In this document: piece by piece, positions 1 to 9,032 of the stretch
Position numbering within the stretch: position 1 is the stretch's first letter
Layout of the letters: every line of letters begins with the position of its first letter
NCBI GenBank assembly: GCA_910584655.1
Contig: CAJUBJ010000002.1
Coordinates: 195,480-259,479, forward strand
Source of the DNA: an uncultured Bacilli bacterium
GTDB lineage: Bacteria > Bacillota_I > Bacilli_A > RF39 > UBA660
Length of the DNA: 64,000 nt
Direction: 5' to 3'
Notes under the pieces: model-generated
Seen by the model: only the letters and a program-made list of their open reading frames with translations
Told to the model about the DNA's origin: nothing
The model's database searches: none
Made by a program: the position numbers and the translations under genes

Positions 1-463
1 TTTCATTAATGTCTTTAGTTACATTAATTATCAAATCTATACCATTTGTATCTTTTAGAAGTTTTTCATTAATGTTAGGAAAAGCTTCTAAAATACCTTC
101 GTTTGTAATGTCTAAATTATTATCAGCTATAGAAACTGGTTTTATGTTTTTTGTTCCCTCAAGTTCTAAATCTTCATTGACATCTAATAATATATTTAAG
201 GTATTTACATTAAATGATAATGTTTTCTTTTTAATTTGTTTTACAATACTTTCTATTTTAAAAAAGTCATAGTTTAATTGTTCTTTATTAAAGATATTAT
301 TAGAATTTATTCTTACTATACGATATGGTCCTTCTGAATTTTCTAACCATATTTCATCTTTAACACCATTTACAACAATTGGATTATAATTTTCTTCAGT
401 TACAAAATAATGAACTAATTTCATTATAATCTCATCTTTTTTATTCATAACAACTGTGCTCAT
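1..463 (-). CDS. Rhomboid protease, YqgP-like, N-terminal part (runs off window)
   Basis: The first 154 codons of a minus-strand gene are open to the left edge of the window. The start ATG lies at 461-463 behind an AGGAGG site with good spacing. The N-terminal segment contains DEIWLE at residues 36-41 followed by a basic/amphipathic stretch, which resembles the soluble N-terminal domain of Bacillus YqgP (GlpG), where a matching DEIWLE motif precedes the rhomboid membrane core. The rhomboid core with its Ser/His dyad would lie outside the window, so protease identity rests on this domain alone. An internal ATG at codon 6 is an alternative start with poorer spacing. Confidence 0.55.
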   Translation of the reverse strand, partial: MSTVVMNKKDEIIMKLVHYFVTEENYNPIVVNGVKDEIWLENSEGPYRIVRINSNNIFNKEQLNYDFFKIESIVKQIKKKTLSFNVNTLNILLDVNEDLELEGTKNIKPVSIADNNLDITNEGILEAFPNINEKLLKDTNGIDLIINVTKDINE

Positions 464-544
464 TTTTTGTGCCTCCTTGATTATTTTATATCATATTGTA
501 CTTATTTTCAAAGATTATTAATTAATTTAATAATTTTTTATATT

Positions 545-2323
545 TTAATATTCGTAGTCTAGTTTTCCATTAATTTTAGCAAGAATAAATTCATGCTGGC
601 GATTCGCTTTATTTTCTGCTCTTTCAATACTTTGACTTAAATCAATATTTTTACCATTTGTAGTATTAATTTTATCGGCCTTAAGCAATGCTTTAAGCTC
701 TTTACTAAACTTTCTCATTTTATTATAACATTTAGCCATTAATACATATACAGCACCACTTCTGTTTGGTCTTCTCTCATTATAGTTAATGCAGTATTCT
801 AAAGCATTATTATAATCTTTTAGTTCATAACAAGCAGTTGCTAATTGGAAGAAAAATTCTGGTTCTTCACATGTTCCTAATAACGGAATTAAAATATCAT
901 ATGCTTGTTTATAGTTACCTAATGCGTTATTTAATTTAGCTATTGTTATTTTTGCATAAGGATTTGTTAAATTATATTTTAATATTTCTTCTGCATACTC
1001 TAGTGCTTCTTCATATTTTCTACTTGCAATTAGCGATAAAATAATTCTTTTTAATTCTATAATTTTTATATATGTTTCTCTATTAGTACTATAGTCTTTT
1101 TTATCAGCTTCTATTCTATCATAGTGATACTTGATATTTCGATAATTTCCAGATTGCCTTATAAGTAGTTCATAGCGTGTAAGACTTCTTCTAGCTTCAT
1201 CAAATTGGAAAGAGTCATAATTATCTTTATATTGTTGGTATATAAAGTCAGCTGTTTGAGATTGAATTTTCGAATCTGTTGCGAATGATGTGTTAGAGGA
1301 ATTTTTAGGAAGAATATTTTCTTCAACGCTTTCATCTAGTGATTTTTTTGATATTACTATTGCTTCTTCTGTATTTGTAACTTTAACTGGTTTTGATGCA
1401 TCTTGTTTTGATAACAAGATTAATTTAGAAAGTAAAACTTCAATTACTTCATTTTGATTTGAAATGGCATTTTCTTTTAATAATTCTCTAGCACTATCAA
1501 AATTATCTTCTGTAATATATTTTAATAATAAAGCATTATTTAATACTTGAGTATCTTCTACCTCTGGAACAATAATAGTAGGTATATTTTCTTGATTTGG
1601 TGTTGGAACTGCTTCATTTGATATTTCATTATGTAATTTCATATTAACTTTACTAATAATTAAATACATAAAATTATTGTCTATATTATATTTTCTTCTG
1701 TTACGATCATTTTTTATTAAATAATATACAATAGTAGCTGCTTTATCTAGGTTATCATTTATTATGCTATATTCAATTCTTCTAAAATATTTGAAGTAAT
1801 TGTTCTCAGTATCATTAAACATTTTATATGCTTTTGTTTTTAGTTCTGCTATTAAGCTTGATGGTATTTCTATTACTTTGGATAAAATAAGCATATATAA
1901 GTAATAGTTAGCTATGTAATTTTCATTTTTATTATTATTAAGACTAATTAATAAATAATTATATGCACTTTCTAAATCATCTTTTGCTGTAGATATTAAT
2001 GCCATAGCTTTATTTGCATAGGAATGATTACTATCTATTTTTAAAATTTCTTGAAACTTTTTTGATGCTTCATAATAATATTTTTTAACTAAATTATATG
2101 TTCCTTCGCCACATATATTTTTTATATTATCATTTTGATGTGAAGGAATTGCTGTTTCTTTTTCTCTTGGAAAAGTATATATTCCTCTTTCTTTTCTTTC
2201 TAAAAGATTTGATGCCATAAACTGATTTATGTCATATTGCGAATAGCCAAGGTCTTTTATATCCTTAGTTTTTATTTCTCCTTTTTCTTCTAATAATTGT
2301 TTGATATTTCCAAAATCTTTCAT
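545..2323 (-). CDS. Winged-helix plus TPR repeat protein
   Basis: A 592-residue soluble protein. The start is set at 2323 (ATG directly after an AGGAGG site) rather than an in-frame ATG 12 codons upstream that has no ribosome site. Residues about 1-55 look like the small winged helix-turn-helix domain found at the N terminus of AbiEi-type antitoxins. Residues about 70-130 and 430-560 carry TPR helices, with typical small/aromatic spacing and NP-type turns. The middle is low-complexity. No membrane segment or enzyme motif is visible. The combination suggests a DNA- or protein-binding scaffold, but the function is unknown. It is divergent from the next gene, with only about 60 bases between. 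Confidence 0.75.
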   Translation of the reverse strand: MKDFGNIKQLLEEKGEIKTKDIKDLGYSQYDINQFMASNLLERKERGIYTFPREKETAIPSHQNDNIKNICGEGTYNLVKKYYYEASKKFQEILKIDSNHSYANKAMALISTAKDDLESAYNYLLISLNNNKNENYIANYYLYMLILSKVIEIPSSLIAELKTKAYKMFNDTENNYFKYFRRIEYSIINDNLDKAATIVYYLIKNDRNRRKYNIDNNFMYLIISKVNMKLHNEISNEAVPTPNQENIPTIIVPEVEDTQVLNNALLLKYITEDNFDSARELLKENAISNQNEVIEVLLSKLILLSKQDASKPVKVTNTEEAIVISKKSLDESVEENILPKNSSNTSFATDSKIQSQTADFIYQQYKDNYDSFQFDEARRSLTRYELLIRQSGNYRNIKYHYDRIEADKKDYSTNRETYIKIIELKRIILSLIASRKYEEALEYAEEILKYNLTNPYAKITIAKLNNALGNYKQAYDILIPLLGTCEEPEFFFQLATACYELKDYNNALEYCINYNERRPNRSGAVYVLMAKCYNKMRKFSKELKALLKADKINTTNGKNIDLSQSIERAENKANRQHEFILAKINGKLDYEY

Positions 2324-2385
2324 TTTTTTCCTCCTATTTTGGCATATAATTATATTCATTTCATATCTTTAATTAGAGGTGGAAT

Positions 2386-2718
2386 ATGAAATACTTGCTG
2401 ATTATTTATCTTGTGGTTTTAACACTATTATCTTTTTTATTCTGTCATCTTATTTACGAGAAGAAAATGAAAAATGATTTATTTTTCTTTGTAATATCAA
2501 ATTTTATTTTATCTTTTTCTTTTCTTGTCTTTTTCTTTTATTACGAAGATTATTTATTTAGTTTAGTAAATATGTTTTTCTTACTATTAAATACTATTTT
2601 TTTGAGCTTTGAAATTAAAATGACTTATGATAAATATAAAGTTCTTTCTATTCCATATCTTATCTATATTGTTTTTATTTTTTATATTATAATTGATCTT
2701 TATCTAATGAATCGATGA
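2386..2718 (+). CDS. Small four-helix membrane protein, unknown
   Basis: A 110-residue, strongly hydrophobic protein with about four transmembrane helices, starting after an AGAGGTGG ribosome site. It ends in TGA at 2716-2718, overlapping the 3' end of the convergent rluD-type gene by about 30 bases. No family is recognised. The TGA stop is one of the positions showing that TGA is not reassigned in this genome. Confidence 0.6.
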   Translation: MKYLLIIYLVVLTLLSFLFCHLIYEKKMKNDLFFFVISNFILSFSFLVFFFYYEDYLFSLVNMFFLLLNTIFLSFEIKMTYDKYKVLSIPYLIYIVFIFYIIIDLYLMNR

Positions 2719-3586
2719 ATTCTTGAAATTCGGGTGGTAGCGGTGCTTCGAAGTGCATTTCTTTTTTGGTTATAGGATGAATAAAGTCCATTTTATATGA
2801 ATGTAAGAATTGTCCAAATGAAGTTGCTGCTTTTGTATTGTAAACTGGGTCATTATATATTGGATAGCCAATATAGTTCATGTGGACTCTTATTTGATGT
2901 GTACGTCCCGTTTTTAAAACACAACTTACTAATGTGTAGTCTTTATATTTTTTTAATACTTTCATATATGTAATTGCTTCTTTAGAATTATCTGCTGTTA
3001 CTGCCATACGTTTACGATCTTTTGGATCTCTTCCTATTGGAGCATCTATAGTTGCTGAGTCATGAGGAAAGTTTCCGCAAATTAAAGCAATATATTCTCT
3101 TTTAATATTTTCATGGTTTTTAAAGTACTCTGTTAATATAGCATGAGATTTATTGTTTTTGGCTACAAGTAATAGACCAGATGTATCTTTATCAATGCGG
3201 TGAACTATACCAGGACGTTCTTCTCCATTTATATCACTTAAATTATTTGTATAGTGCATCAATCCATTTACTAAGGTATTATCATAATTTCCTGAACCTG
3301 GATGAACTACTAATCCACTAGGCTTATTTATTATAATAATGTCATTATCTTCATAAACAATATCTATATTCATTTTTACTGGAACAATATTTGTTTCTTC
3401 TTTAAAGCCATCAGTTATTTCAATATTATCATTTTCTTTTACTTTATATGATGGTTTTTCTTTTTTACCATTAACTAAAATATAATCACTGTCTAGCATT
3501 TTCATAATAGTTGAACGTGAATATTCAGTATTATTTGCTAGATACTTGTCTAGTCTTATGTTTTCTTCTGTTACTGTTATTAACAT
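2687..3586 (-). CDS. rluD: RluD/YlyB-type pseudouridine synthase
   Basis: A 299-residue RNA pseudouridine synthase of the RluA/RluD family, which isomerises uridines in large-subunit rRNA. An S4 RNA-binding domain spans residues about 1-65. The catalytic motif HRIDKDTSGLLLVAK starts at residue 129, with the catalytic Asp at 132, and a C-terminal GRTHQIRVH block follows. The start at 3586 is chosen because GGGGAGG lies 6 bases upstream of it. It overlaps the end of lspA by 56 bases, implying translational coupling. lspA followed by ylyB is also the order in Bacillus. Exact rRNA target sites cannot be read from the sequence. Confidence 0.92.
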   Translation of the reverse strand: MLITVTEENIRLDKYLANNTEYSRSTIMKMLDSDYILVNGKKEKPSYKVKENDNIEITDGFKEETNIVPVKMNIDIVYEDNDIIIINKPSGLVVHPGSGNYDNTLVNGLMHYTNNLSDINGEERPGIVHRIDKDTSGLLLVAKNNKSHAILTEYFKNHENIKREYIALICGNFPHDSATIDAPIGRDPKDRKRMAVTADNSKEAITYMKVLKKYKDYTLVSCVLKTGRTHQIRVHMNYIGYPIYNDPVYNTKAATSFGQFLHSYKMDFIHPITKKEMHFEAPLPPEFQEFIDSLDKDQL

Positions 3587-4037
3587 TTTCATCCTCCCCT
3601 TTAAATGTTGCATATATTAATAATAAAACTCCTATTACAATACAAATATCAGCTATATTGAATACAGGATAATCGTAATTAAATATATAAAAATCCAAAA
3701 AATCTATTACATAACCAGAAAAAATTCGGTCAATTAAATTGCCTGCAAGACCACCATACAATAGACCAAAAGCTATATTATTCCTAGTATTTTGTTTAAA
3801 GCAATAAATAAAATGATAAATTAGTATTATTGCTAGGATTGTGAAAGCTATTATAATTATACCATTACCATTTAAAATTCCCCAAGCTGCCCCTTCATTG
3901 TGGCATAAGGTTAGATAAAAAAAATTATTTATTACTGTTACTGATTGATTTAATTTTAAAAAAATTGTAACTATCACTTTAGATATTTGATCAAGTGCTA
4001 AAGCAGCAGTTGCAAATAATAATATCTTTTTATTCAC
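3531..4037 (-). CDS. lspA: Lipoprotein signal peptidase (signal peptidase II)
   Basis: A 168-residue, four-helix membrane aspartyl protease that cleaves prolipoprotein signal peptides after lipidation. Family motifs are all present: DQISK near residue 16, NEGAAWG (47-53), GGLAGNLIDR (95-104) and FNIAD (126-130). The catalytic pair is expected to be Asp103 and Asp130. The start codon is GTG at 4037 behind AGAGGTG. A basic tail follows the last helix. It lies between ylmC and the RluD-type gene in a same-strand run starting at sigG. Confidence 0.95.
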   Translation of the reverse strand: MNKKILLFATAALALDQISKVIVTIFLKLNQSVTVINNFFYLTLCHNEGAAWGILNGNGIIIIAFTILAIILIYHFIYCFKQNTRNNIAFGLLYGGLAGNLIDRIFSGYVIDFLDFYIFNYDYPVFNIADICIVIGVLLLIYATFKGEDENVNNSNRRKHKTRQVSSK

Positions 4038-4061
4038 AAGTTACACCTCTATCACATTATA

Positions 4062-4286
4062 TCACATATTAACTAAAATTACATCCTCTCCTATTTTAGT
4101 TATATTATCAAAAGATACTTTGGTATCGCCTGAACTTACTATAAATCTTTTAAAGTTTTTCTTTTCCTCTATAATTAGATATATAATAGTACCTTGTGGG
4201 GTTATTTCAGCATCAATAATACGACCAATTCGTCGACCATCTTTAGTACTTATTATATCTTTAGATTGAAGGTCAGATAAAAACAT
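4062..4286 (-). CDS. ylmC: YlmC/YmxH family PRC-barrel protein
   Basis: A 74-residue protein that fits the YlmC/YmxH family: short PRC-barrel domains with the pattern LSDLQSKDII, then DGRRIGRI and a beta-rich end. In Bacillus subtilis this gene also lies just downstream of sigG, and family members are associated with sporulating Firmicutes. The position here, two genes after sigG, supports the call. Molecular function is not known. Confidence 0.82.
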   Translation of the reverse strand: MFLSDLQSKDIISTKDGRRIGRIIDAEITPQGTIIYLIIEEKKNFKRFIVSSGDTKVSFDNITKIGEDVILVNM

Positions 4287-4322
4287 ATAATCACCTATTT
4301 AATTATATGTTTAAATATTAAT

Positions 4323-4520
4323 TTATTCTTTAGAAGTATTATTTAAAGATTCATTGATATTTTCAATATCCAATAAAACTTCAATAGCATTATCATAATC
4401 ATTTTCAATTAAATAATCTATGGTGCTAAGTTTTAAGGCAAGAAGTTCATCTTCTTTATTTAATTCTTCGCTGTTAAGATTTGGTTTTATGTCTTTAAAT
4501 AAATCATAAGTGTGGTCCAT
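4323..4520 (-). CDS. Small acidic protein, unknown
   Basis: A 65-residue acidic, helical protein. The start ATG at 4520 is chosen because AGGAAG lies 8 bases upstream; an in-frame GTG three codons earlier has no better site. Its 5' end overlaps the 3' end of the preceding HExxH gene by 17 bases, so the two are probably translationally coupled. No family is recognised. Position between sigG and ylmC corresponds to the place of ylmA in Bacillus, but the sequence is not YlmA. Confidence 0.6.
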   Translation of the reverse strand: MDHTYDLFKDIKPNLNSEELNKEDELLALKLSTIDYLIENDYDNAIEVLLDIENINESLNNTSKE

Positions 4521-6228
4521 GTATATCACTTCCTGTTAAGCTCTTTAAATCTTCATAAATTTTAGTTTCTTGAATTTGTTTATCTTTGTTAAATTTTCTT
4601 TGAAGAGATTTTAATTTATCATCTATTATACCAATACTAAAGCCAAAGATATGTTTGTTTCCTTCTTTTATATCTTCTGCTATAAGATCATTTATTAATT
4701 TTTGATTAATGTTTAAATAATTTAACAAATACTTTATTCTTGTTATTCTTTCCATATTTATATGTTCAAATGAAACTACATTATCTTTTGATAAAATACT
4801 GATACTTCTAATTATAGCATCTATTTCTTTGGTAAGTATTTCGCCTAGACAGGTAAAATAGTTATATTTTGTTTCTTTATCTAACGAATTAACATCAATG
4901 TTAGCTAAAGCTCCTTTTTTTATATCTGATATAAAATAGTCATAGAATATTTTATCAATATTATTTTTTCCAGTACTAGAAGATAATCTTTTATTTACTT
5001 CTATTAGTTCTATAAAACTTTTTCTTTCCCCAGTACTTTTATAAATGTGTGATAATTGTGAATATTTTTGAATGAGAGAGGGATGCTTAGATATTATTTG
5101 GTCCATCATCTGAACATTATAATATTCTTTGGGCATTCTTTTTTTTGGATCTCTTTTACTAGCTAGAGAGCTTTTGTAAAATTCAGAAATATTTTTACCT
5201 ACAATAACATTTAATTCATTTTTCTTTGATGGAGCATATTTATTTAGTATTCTTTCAGTCATTAACCAACCATAAAGGTTAGCATCTCTTTCAATTTCAT
5301 TATGCTGATAATTTGTTTGATATTCATTAAAATTTTTTTCACTTAAGTAACTCCCAAATAAAGAGTTTCTAATCCATTCAAACGATTCATATGATATGTC
5401 ATTTATTGAAGCTCTATAAGCTTGAGAGCTGTGTTTAGTTTCGTGGCACACAGTTTGAATAAATTTTATTATTGAAGGAAGAGATGGTATTGGACTAATG
5501 TTATTTAATACTAAATCTTTATTTACTGATATTATACCTGTATTACCATAAGATGTTCCATAATTATTATGAGTGTAATCTACTCCAGTTAAATCAGTAT
5601 TTGTTAAATATATTTCTACAGGAGGAATTCTTAAATCTTTTTTTGCTATATAAGAGGTATATTTTAAAACGAATTCTTTACCTATTAGGTTATTTATATT
5701 TGGTAATAGTAAAAGTCTACTATATACATCGTCTAAGAGATTTATAATATTAGGATTATCATTACCAATATTTTTTAAAAGATATTTAAAAAAAAGTGTA
5801 CTTTCTTCATTCGTTGTTTTTTGACCATTTTTAATTTTTTCATATATACTTCGACATCTTTTAGCAGTGCTATTTTTGTAATCTTTAATTTCTGCTAGTT
5901 GCTCTTTAGTAAATAATAGCTCAGCGATTTCTTTATTAAACATTAATGATTCAAAAATAATATTAGGTATTTTTTTAAATGTATTATATAGGAAGTCACG
6001 ATATGCTACCATTAAACTTTTATCTAGTGTGTCTGGATTATTAAGAAGTGCTTTGGCAATATAATTATCAAATGCATCAAATGTTGCTAATTCATGACAA
6101 TTAGTTATGTAAGATGAATTAGATCTATTATATTTAGCATTTAGATATTTATCATATTTATTTGTTCTTAATATATTTAAAATTTCTTTTTCACCGATAT
6201 ATTCAATTAGACGATTATTAAATATCAT
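4504..6228 (-). CDS. HExxH-motif protein downstream of sigG, putative metallopeptidase
   Basis: A 574-residue protein with no recognised family overall. Residues 262-266 read HETKH, inside a hydrophobic-polar helix, which fits a zinc HExxH motif. Residues 311-317 (EIERDAN) look like the glutamate-bearing helix that supplies the third ligand in gluzincins. No signal peptide or membrane helix is evident, so a cytoplasmic (possibly forespore) location is expected. The gene starts 29 bases after the sigG stop, with an AGGATAGTGG ribosome site, so it is probably cotranscribed with sigG. Protease activity is inference from the motif only. Confidence 0.7.
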   Translation of the reverse strand: MIFNNRLIEYIGEKEILNILRTNKYDKYLNAKYNRSNSSYITNCHELATFDAFDNYIAKALLNNPDTLDKSLMVAYRDFLYNTFKKIPNIIFESLMFNKEIAELLFTKEQLAEIKDYKNSTAKRCRSIYEKIKNGQKTTNEESTLFFKYLLKNIGNDNPNIINLLDDVYSRLLLLPNINNLIGKEFVLKYTSYIAKKDLRIPPVEIYLTNTDLTGVDYTHNNYGTSYGNTGIISVNKDLVLNNISPIPSLPSIIKFIQTVCHETKHSSQAYRASINDISYESFEWIRNSLFGSYLSEKNFNEYQTNYQHNEIERDANLYGWLMTERILNKYAPSKKNELNVIVGKNISEFYKSSLASKRDPKKRMPKEYYNVQMMDQIISKHPSLIQKYSQLSHIYKSTGERKSFIELIEVNKRLSSSTGKNNIDKIFYDYFISDIKKGALANIDVNSLDKETKYNYFTCLGEILTKEIDAIIRSISILSKDNVVSFEHINMERITRIKYLLNYLNINQKLINDLIAEDIKEGNKHIFGFSIGIIDDKLKSLQRKFNKDKQIQETKIYEDLKSLTGSDIHGPHL

Positions 6229-6257
6229 ATTACCACTATCCTAAAATAATTATATCA

Positions 6258-7031
6258 TTATTTTACATATCTTTTTATATTTTCTAATGCTGTCTTTTCA
6301 ATTCTAGACACTTGAGCTTGAGAAATATTTAATTCTCTGCTTAATTCTGTTTGAGTTTTACCAACTATGTAACGGCTATATATTATTTCTTGTTCTCGAA
6401 CCTTTAATCCATTAATTGCTTTTCTTAAAGACATTAAAGTTTCACGATCATATTCTTCTTTTTTATTAGCTATTTGGTCTAATAAAAAAATTGTATCTCC
6501 ACCATCATTATATATTGGCTGATAAATACTAACTGGTTCTTTTAGGGAAGTTAATGCATATGATATAAAATACTCCTCTATTCCTAATTCTTTGGATATT
6601 TCTTCATTACTTGGTTCGTAGCCATGTGTATTATAGTATTTTTCTTTAAAAGCTAATATTTTATAGGCTATATCTTTAGTTCCTCTACTTACTCTTATTG
6701 GTGTTGAATCTCGAAAAGCTCTTAATATCTCTCCTTTTATTAAAAAGACAGCATATGTACTAAAACAAACATTTAAAGATAAATCAAAATTATCAATTGC
6801 TTTTATCAAACCAATACAACCTATTTGAAACATATCATTAATATTATCTTCAGTAGTTTTAAATCTTTTTAAAATACTTAAAACGAGTTTTAAATTACCT
6901 TCTACTAATAAATCTTTGGCAAATTGGTCTCCACTTTGATATCTTTTAAATAGTTCAACCATTTCTTCATTACTTAAAGTTTTTATATTACTAGTATTAA
7001 TACCTGGTATAGATACTTTTTTATTATACAT
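6258..7031 (-). CDS. sigG: Sporulation sigma factor G
   Basis: A 257-residue sigma-70 family factor; full family length. The N terminus (VSIPGINTS) matches the SigG-specific leader seen in Bacillus (EICGVDTS). Region 2 contains LFQ-like DMFQIGCIGLIKAIDNFD, and region 4 contains the HTH QTELSRELNISQAQVSR. SigG directs late forespore transcription. The start has AAAGGAG 6 bases upstream. The upstream region has a possible SigF/SigG-type promoter at 7052-7081. It heads a minus-strand run down to rluD. The spoIIGA-sigE pair that precedes sigG in Bacillus is replaced here by divergent dxs. Confidence 0.93.
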   Translation of the reverse strand: MYNKKVSIPGINTSNIKTLSNEEMVELFKRYQSGDQFAKDLLVEGNLKLVLSILKRFKTTEDNINDMFQIGCIGLIKAIDNFDLSLNVCFSTYAVFLIKGEILRAFRDSTPIRVSRGTKDIAYKILAFKEKYYNTHGYEPSNEEISKELGIEEYFISYALTSLKEPVSIYQPIYNDGGDTIFLLDQIANKKEEYDRETLMSLRKAINGLKVREQEIIYSRYIVGKTQTELSRELNISQAQVSRIEKTALENIKRYVK

Positions 7032-7051
7032 AAATATCTCCTTTCAAAACT

Positions 7052-7081
7052 TATTAAGGTTTGAATTAGAGATATTTATAC
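7052..7081 (-). promoter_or_regulatory. Candidate SigF/SigG promoter of sigG
   Basis: On the minus strand GTATA (7077-7081), an 18-base spacer and CTTAATA (7052-7058) approach the forespore consensus GNATA / CATNNTA, with one mismatch in the -10. The predicted transcription start would lie only one or two bases before the ribosome site, which weakens the call. Confidence 0.3.
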
Positions 7082-7153
7082 ATTTATTTTTTACTTGAAA
7101 ATATGAATAAATTTATGTAATATTTATATACAAGTCTTAAGAGGTGTTTAATT

Positions 7154-9001
7154 ATGAATATTAAGGATATTAAAAATCCACAGTTTTTAAAAAGTTATAA
7201 TAAAAAACAATTGGAAGATTTATGTAGTGATATAAGAACTTTTATAATAGATAATGTTTCTCATACAGGAGGACATTTAGCTAGTAATCTAGGCGTAGTT
7301 GAATTAACTGTTGCTCTGCATTATGTATTTGATTCACCAAATGATAAATTTATTTTTGATGTTGGGCATCAATCTTATACTCATAAGATTCTTACTGGGC
7401 GTGCTGAAAAGTTTGATACTTTAAGACAAATTGGCGGACTGTCTGGATATCAAAAACGTTATGAGAGTGAACATGATCCTTTTGAAGCAGGACATACTTC
7501 CACTTCAATTGCAGCTGCTTTAGGTTTTGCCTATGCTAGAGATATGAATAAAGATAATAATGAAGTTATCGCTATTATTGGTGATGGAGCTTTAACTGGT
7601 GGTCTTGCTTTTGAGGCATTAAATAACATAGCTAATTTAAATTCTAAAGTCATTATTATATTAAATGATAATAATATGTCTATTTCAAAAAATGTTGGTG
7701 GATTAAGTAATTTTTTAAGTAGTATTAGAGTTAGTGATTCATATGATTTTATGAAGAAGAGTTATAAAGATATAATGTCATTAACAAATATTGGGACTAA
7801 AATTTATAACACTAGTTCTAAAGCTAAAGAAGAATTAAAGAAAATGATTAATACTAATATATTTACTAATCTAGATATTGATTATTTAGGTCCTATAGAT
7901 GGACATAATATGGAAGATTTAGTTAGAGCTTTTACAAAAGCAAAGAATTCTAAAAAGTCTATTATAGTTCATGTTAATACTAAAAAAGGTAAAGGATATC
8001 TGCCAGCAGAATTAAATTGTAGTGCTTGGCATGGAGTTGGAAAATTTGATGCTGAAAGTGGGACACTTAATAAATCAAATGTAACAAGTATAAGTGAAAT
8101 TGTGAGTAATACAGTTTATGAATTTATGGAAAAAGATAAAGATTTTGTGACTATTACTCCAGCAATGATAAATGGAAGTAAGTTGGAAAAGATATTTGAA
8201 AAATTTCCTGATAGAAGTATCGATACAGGAATAGCTGAATCTTTTGCTACTACTCTAGCTTGTGCGATTTCTTTAAATAAAAAAAGAGTTTTCTTACCTA
8301 TTTATTCATCTTTTTTGCAAAGAGCTTATGATAATATTAATCATGATATAGCTAGAATGAATGCACATGTAGTTATTGGAATTGATAGAGCTGGATTAGT
8401 TGGTGAAGATGGTGATACTCATCATGGTATATTTGATATTAGTTTTTTGAATAGTATTCCTAATGTTGTTATTTGTATGGGAAAAGACAATGAAGAAATA
8501 AGAAACTTATTATATACAGGTTTTTATAAACAATGTAATCCATTTTGTATAAGATATGAAAGAGATAATTTAGAGTTTAAGAAAACTGATTTTAAAGAGA
8601 TAAAAGTTGGAACTTGGGAATATTTACAAAAGAAAGATAATGTATCTAATACTATTATTAGTTATGGTACTGATGTTACTAAATTATATGAGCTGTTTAA
8701 AAATGATGATGTTAATATTATTAATGCAAGATATATTAAACCTATTGATAAAAATATGTTAAAAGAATTAATAAAGACTAATCAAAAAATATACGTTTAT
8801 GAAAATTCTATAAAAACTAATAGTCTTGGAACAAATATTCTAGAATATTTTAATTATAAGGAAGCTAATAATAAAGTAAGAATAACAGGAATTGATAATT
8901 CTTATGTTACTCATGGTAAAACAGAGTTATTAAAAAAACAGATTAAGTTAGATATGAATTATATTAAAGATGATATAAAAGATTATATTAAAAAGAGCTA
9001 G
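7154..9001 (+). CDS. dxs: 1-deoxy-D-xylulose-5-phosphate synthase
   Basis: A 615-residue thiamine-diphosphate enzyme that joins pyruvate and glyceraldehyde 3-phosphate, the first step of the MEP isoprenoid pathway. The N-terminal domain has GHQSYTHK (71-78) and the ThDP/Mg motif GDGALTGG (143-150). The C-terminal half has the transketolase-like pyrimidine-binding and C-terminal domains (GIAESFA, DGDTHHG). Length is normal. The ribosome site is AGAGGTG. A TTGAAA/TAATAT pair at 7095-7123 with a 17-base spacer may be its promoter. It is transcribed alone and ends in a bidirectional terminator. Confidence 0.96.
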   Translation: MNIKDIKNPQFLKSYNKKQLEDLCSDIRTFIIDNVSHTGGHLASNLGVVELTVALHYVFDSPNDKFIFDVGHQSYTHKILTGRAEKFDTLRQIGGLSGYQKRYESEHDPFEAGHTSTSIAAALGFAYARDMNKDNNEVIAIIGDGALTGGLAFEALNNIANLNSKVIIILNDNNMSISKNVGGLSNFLSSIRVSDSYDFMKKSYKDIMSLTNIGTKIYNTSSKAKEELKKMINTNIFTNLDIDYLGPIDGHNMEDLVRAFTKAKNSKKSIIVHVNTKKGKGYLPAELNCSAWHGVGKFDAESGTLNKSNVTSISEIVSNTVYEFMEKDKDFVTITPAMINGSKLEKIFEKFPDRSIDTGIAESFATTLACAISLNKKRVFLPIYSSFLQRAYDNINHDIARMNAHVVIGIDRAGLVGEDGDTHHGIFDISFLNSIPNVVICMGKDNEEIRNLLYTGFYKQCNPFCIRYERDNLEFKKTDFKEIKVGTWEYLQKKDNVSNTIISYGTDVTKLYELFKNDDVNIINARYIKPIDKNMLKELIKTNQKIYVYENSIKTNSLGTNILEYFNYKEANNKVRITGIDNSYVTHGKTELLKKQIKLDMNYIKDDIKDYIKKS

Positions 9002-9021
9002 TATTTTGTACTAACTCTTTT
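8991..9021. terminator. Bidirectional terminator, dxs / ADP-ribosylglycohydrolase
   Basis: A 13-bp stem (8991-9003 with 9009-9021, one wobble or mismatch) and a 5-base loop lie between two convergent genes. A-run and T-run flank both sides. Confidence 0.8.
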
Positions 9022-9032
9022 AATATTAAATA

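Noticed and set aside
2716..2718. Possible Mollicutes code 4 (TGA as Trp)
   Set aside because: TGA terminates frames here and at 39476-39478 where the neighbouring context (terminators, family lengths) fits a stop; tryptophan codons are TGG.
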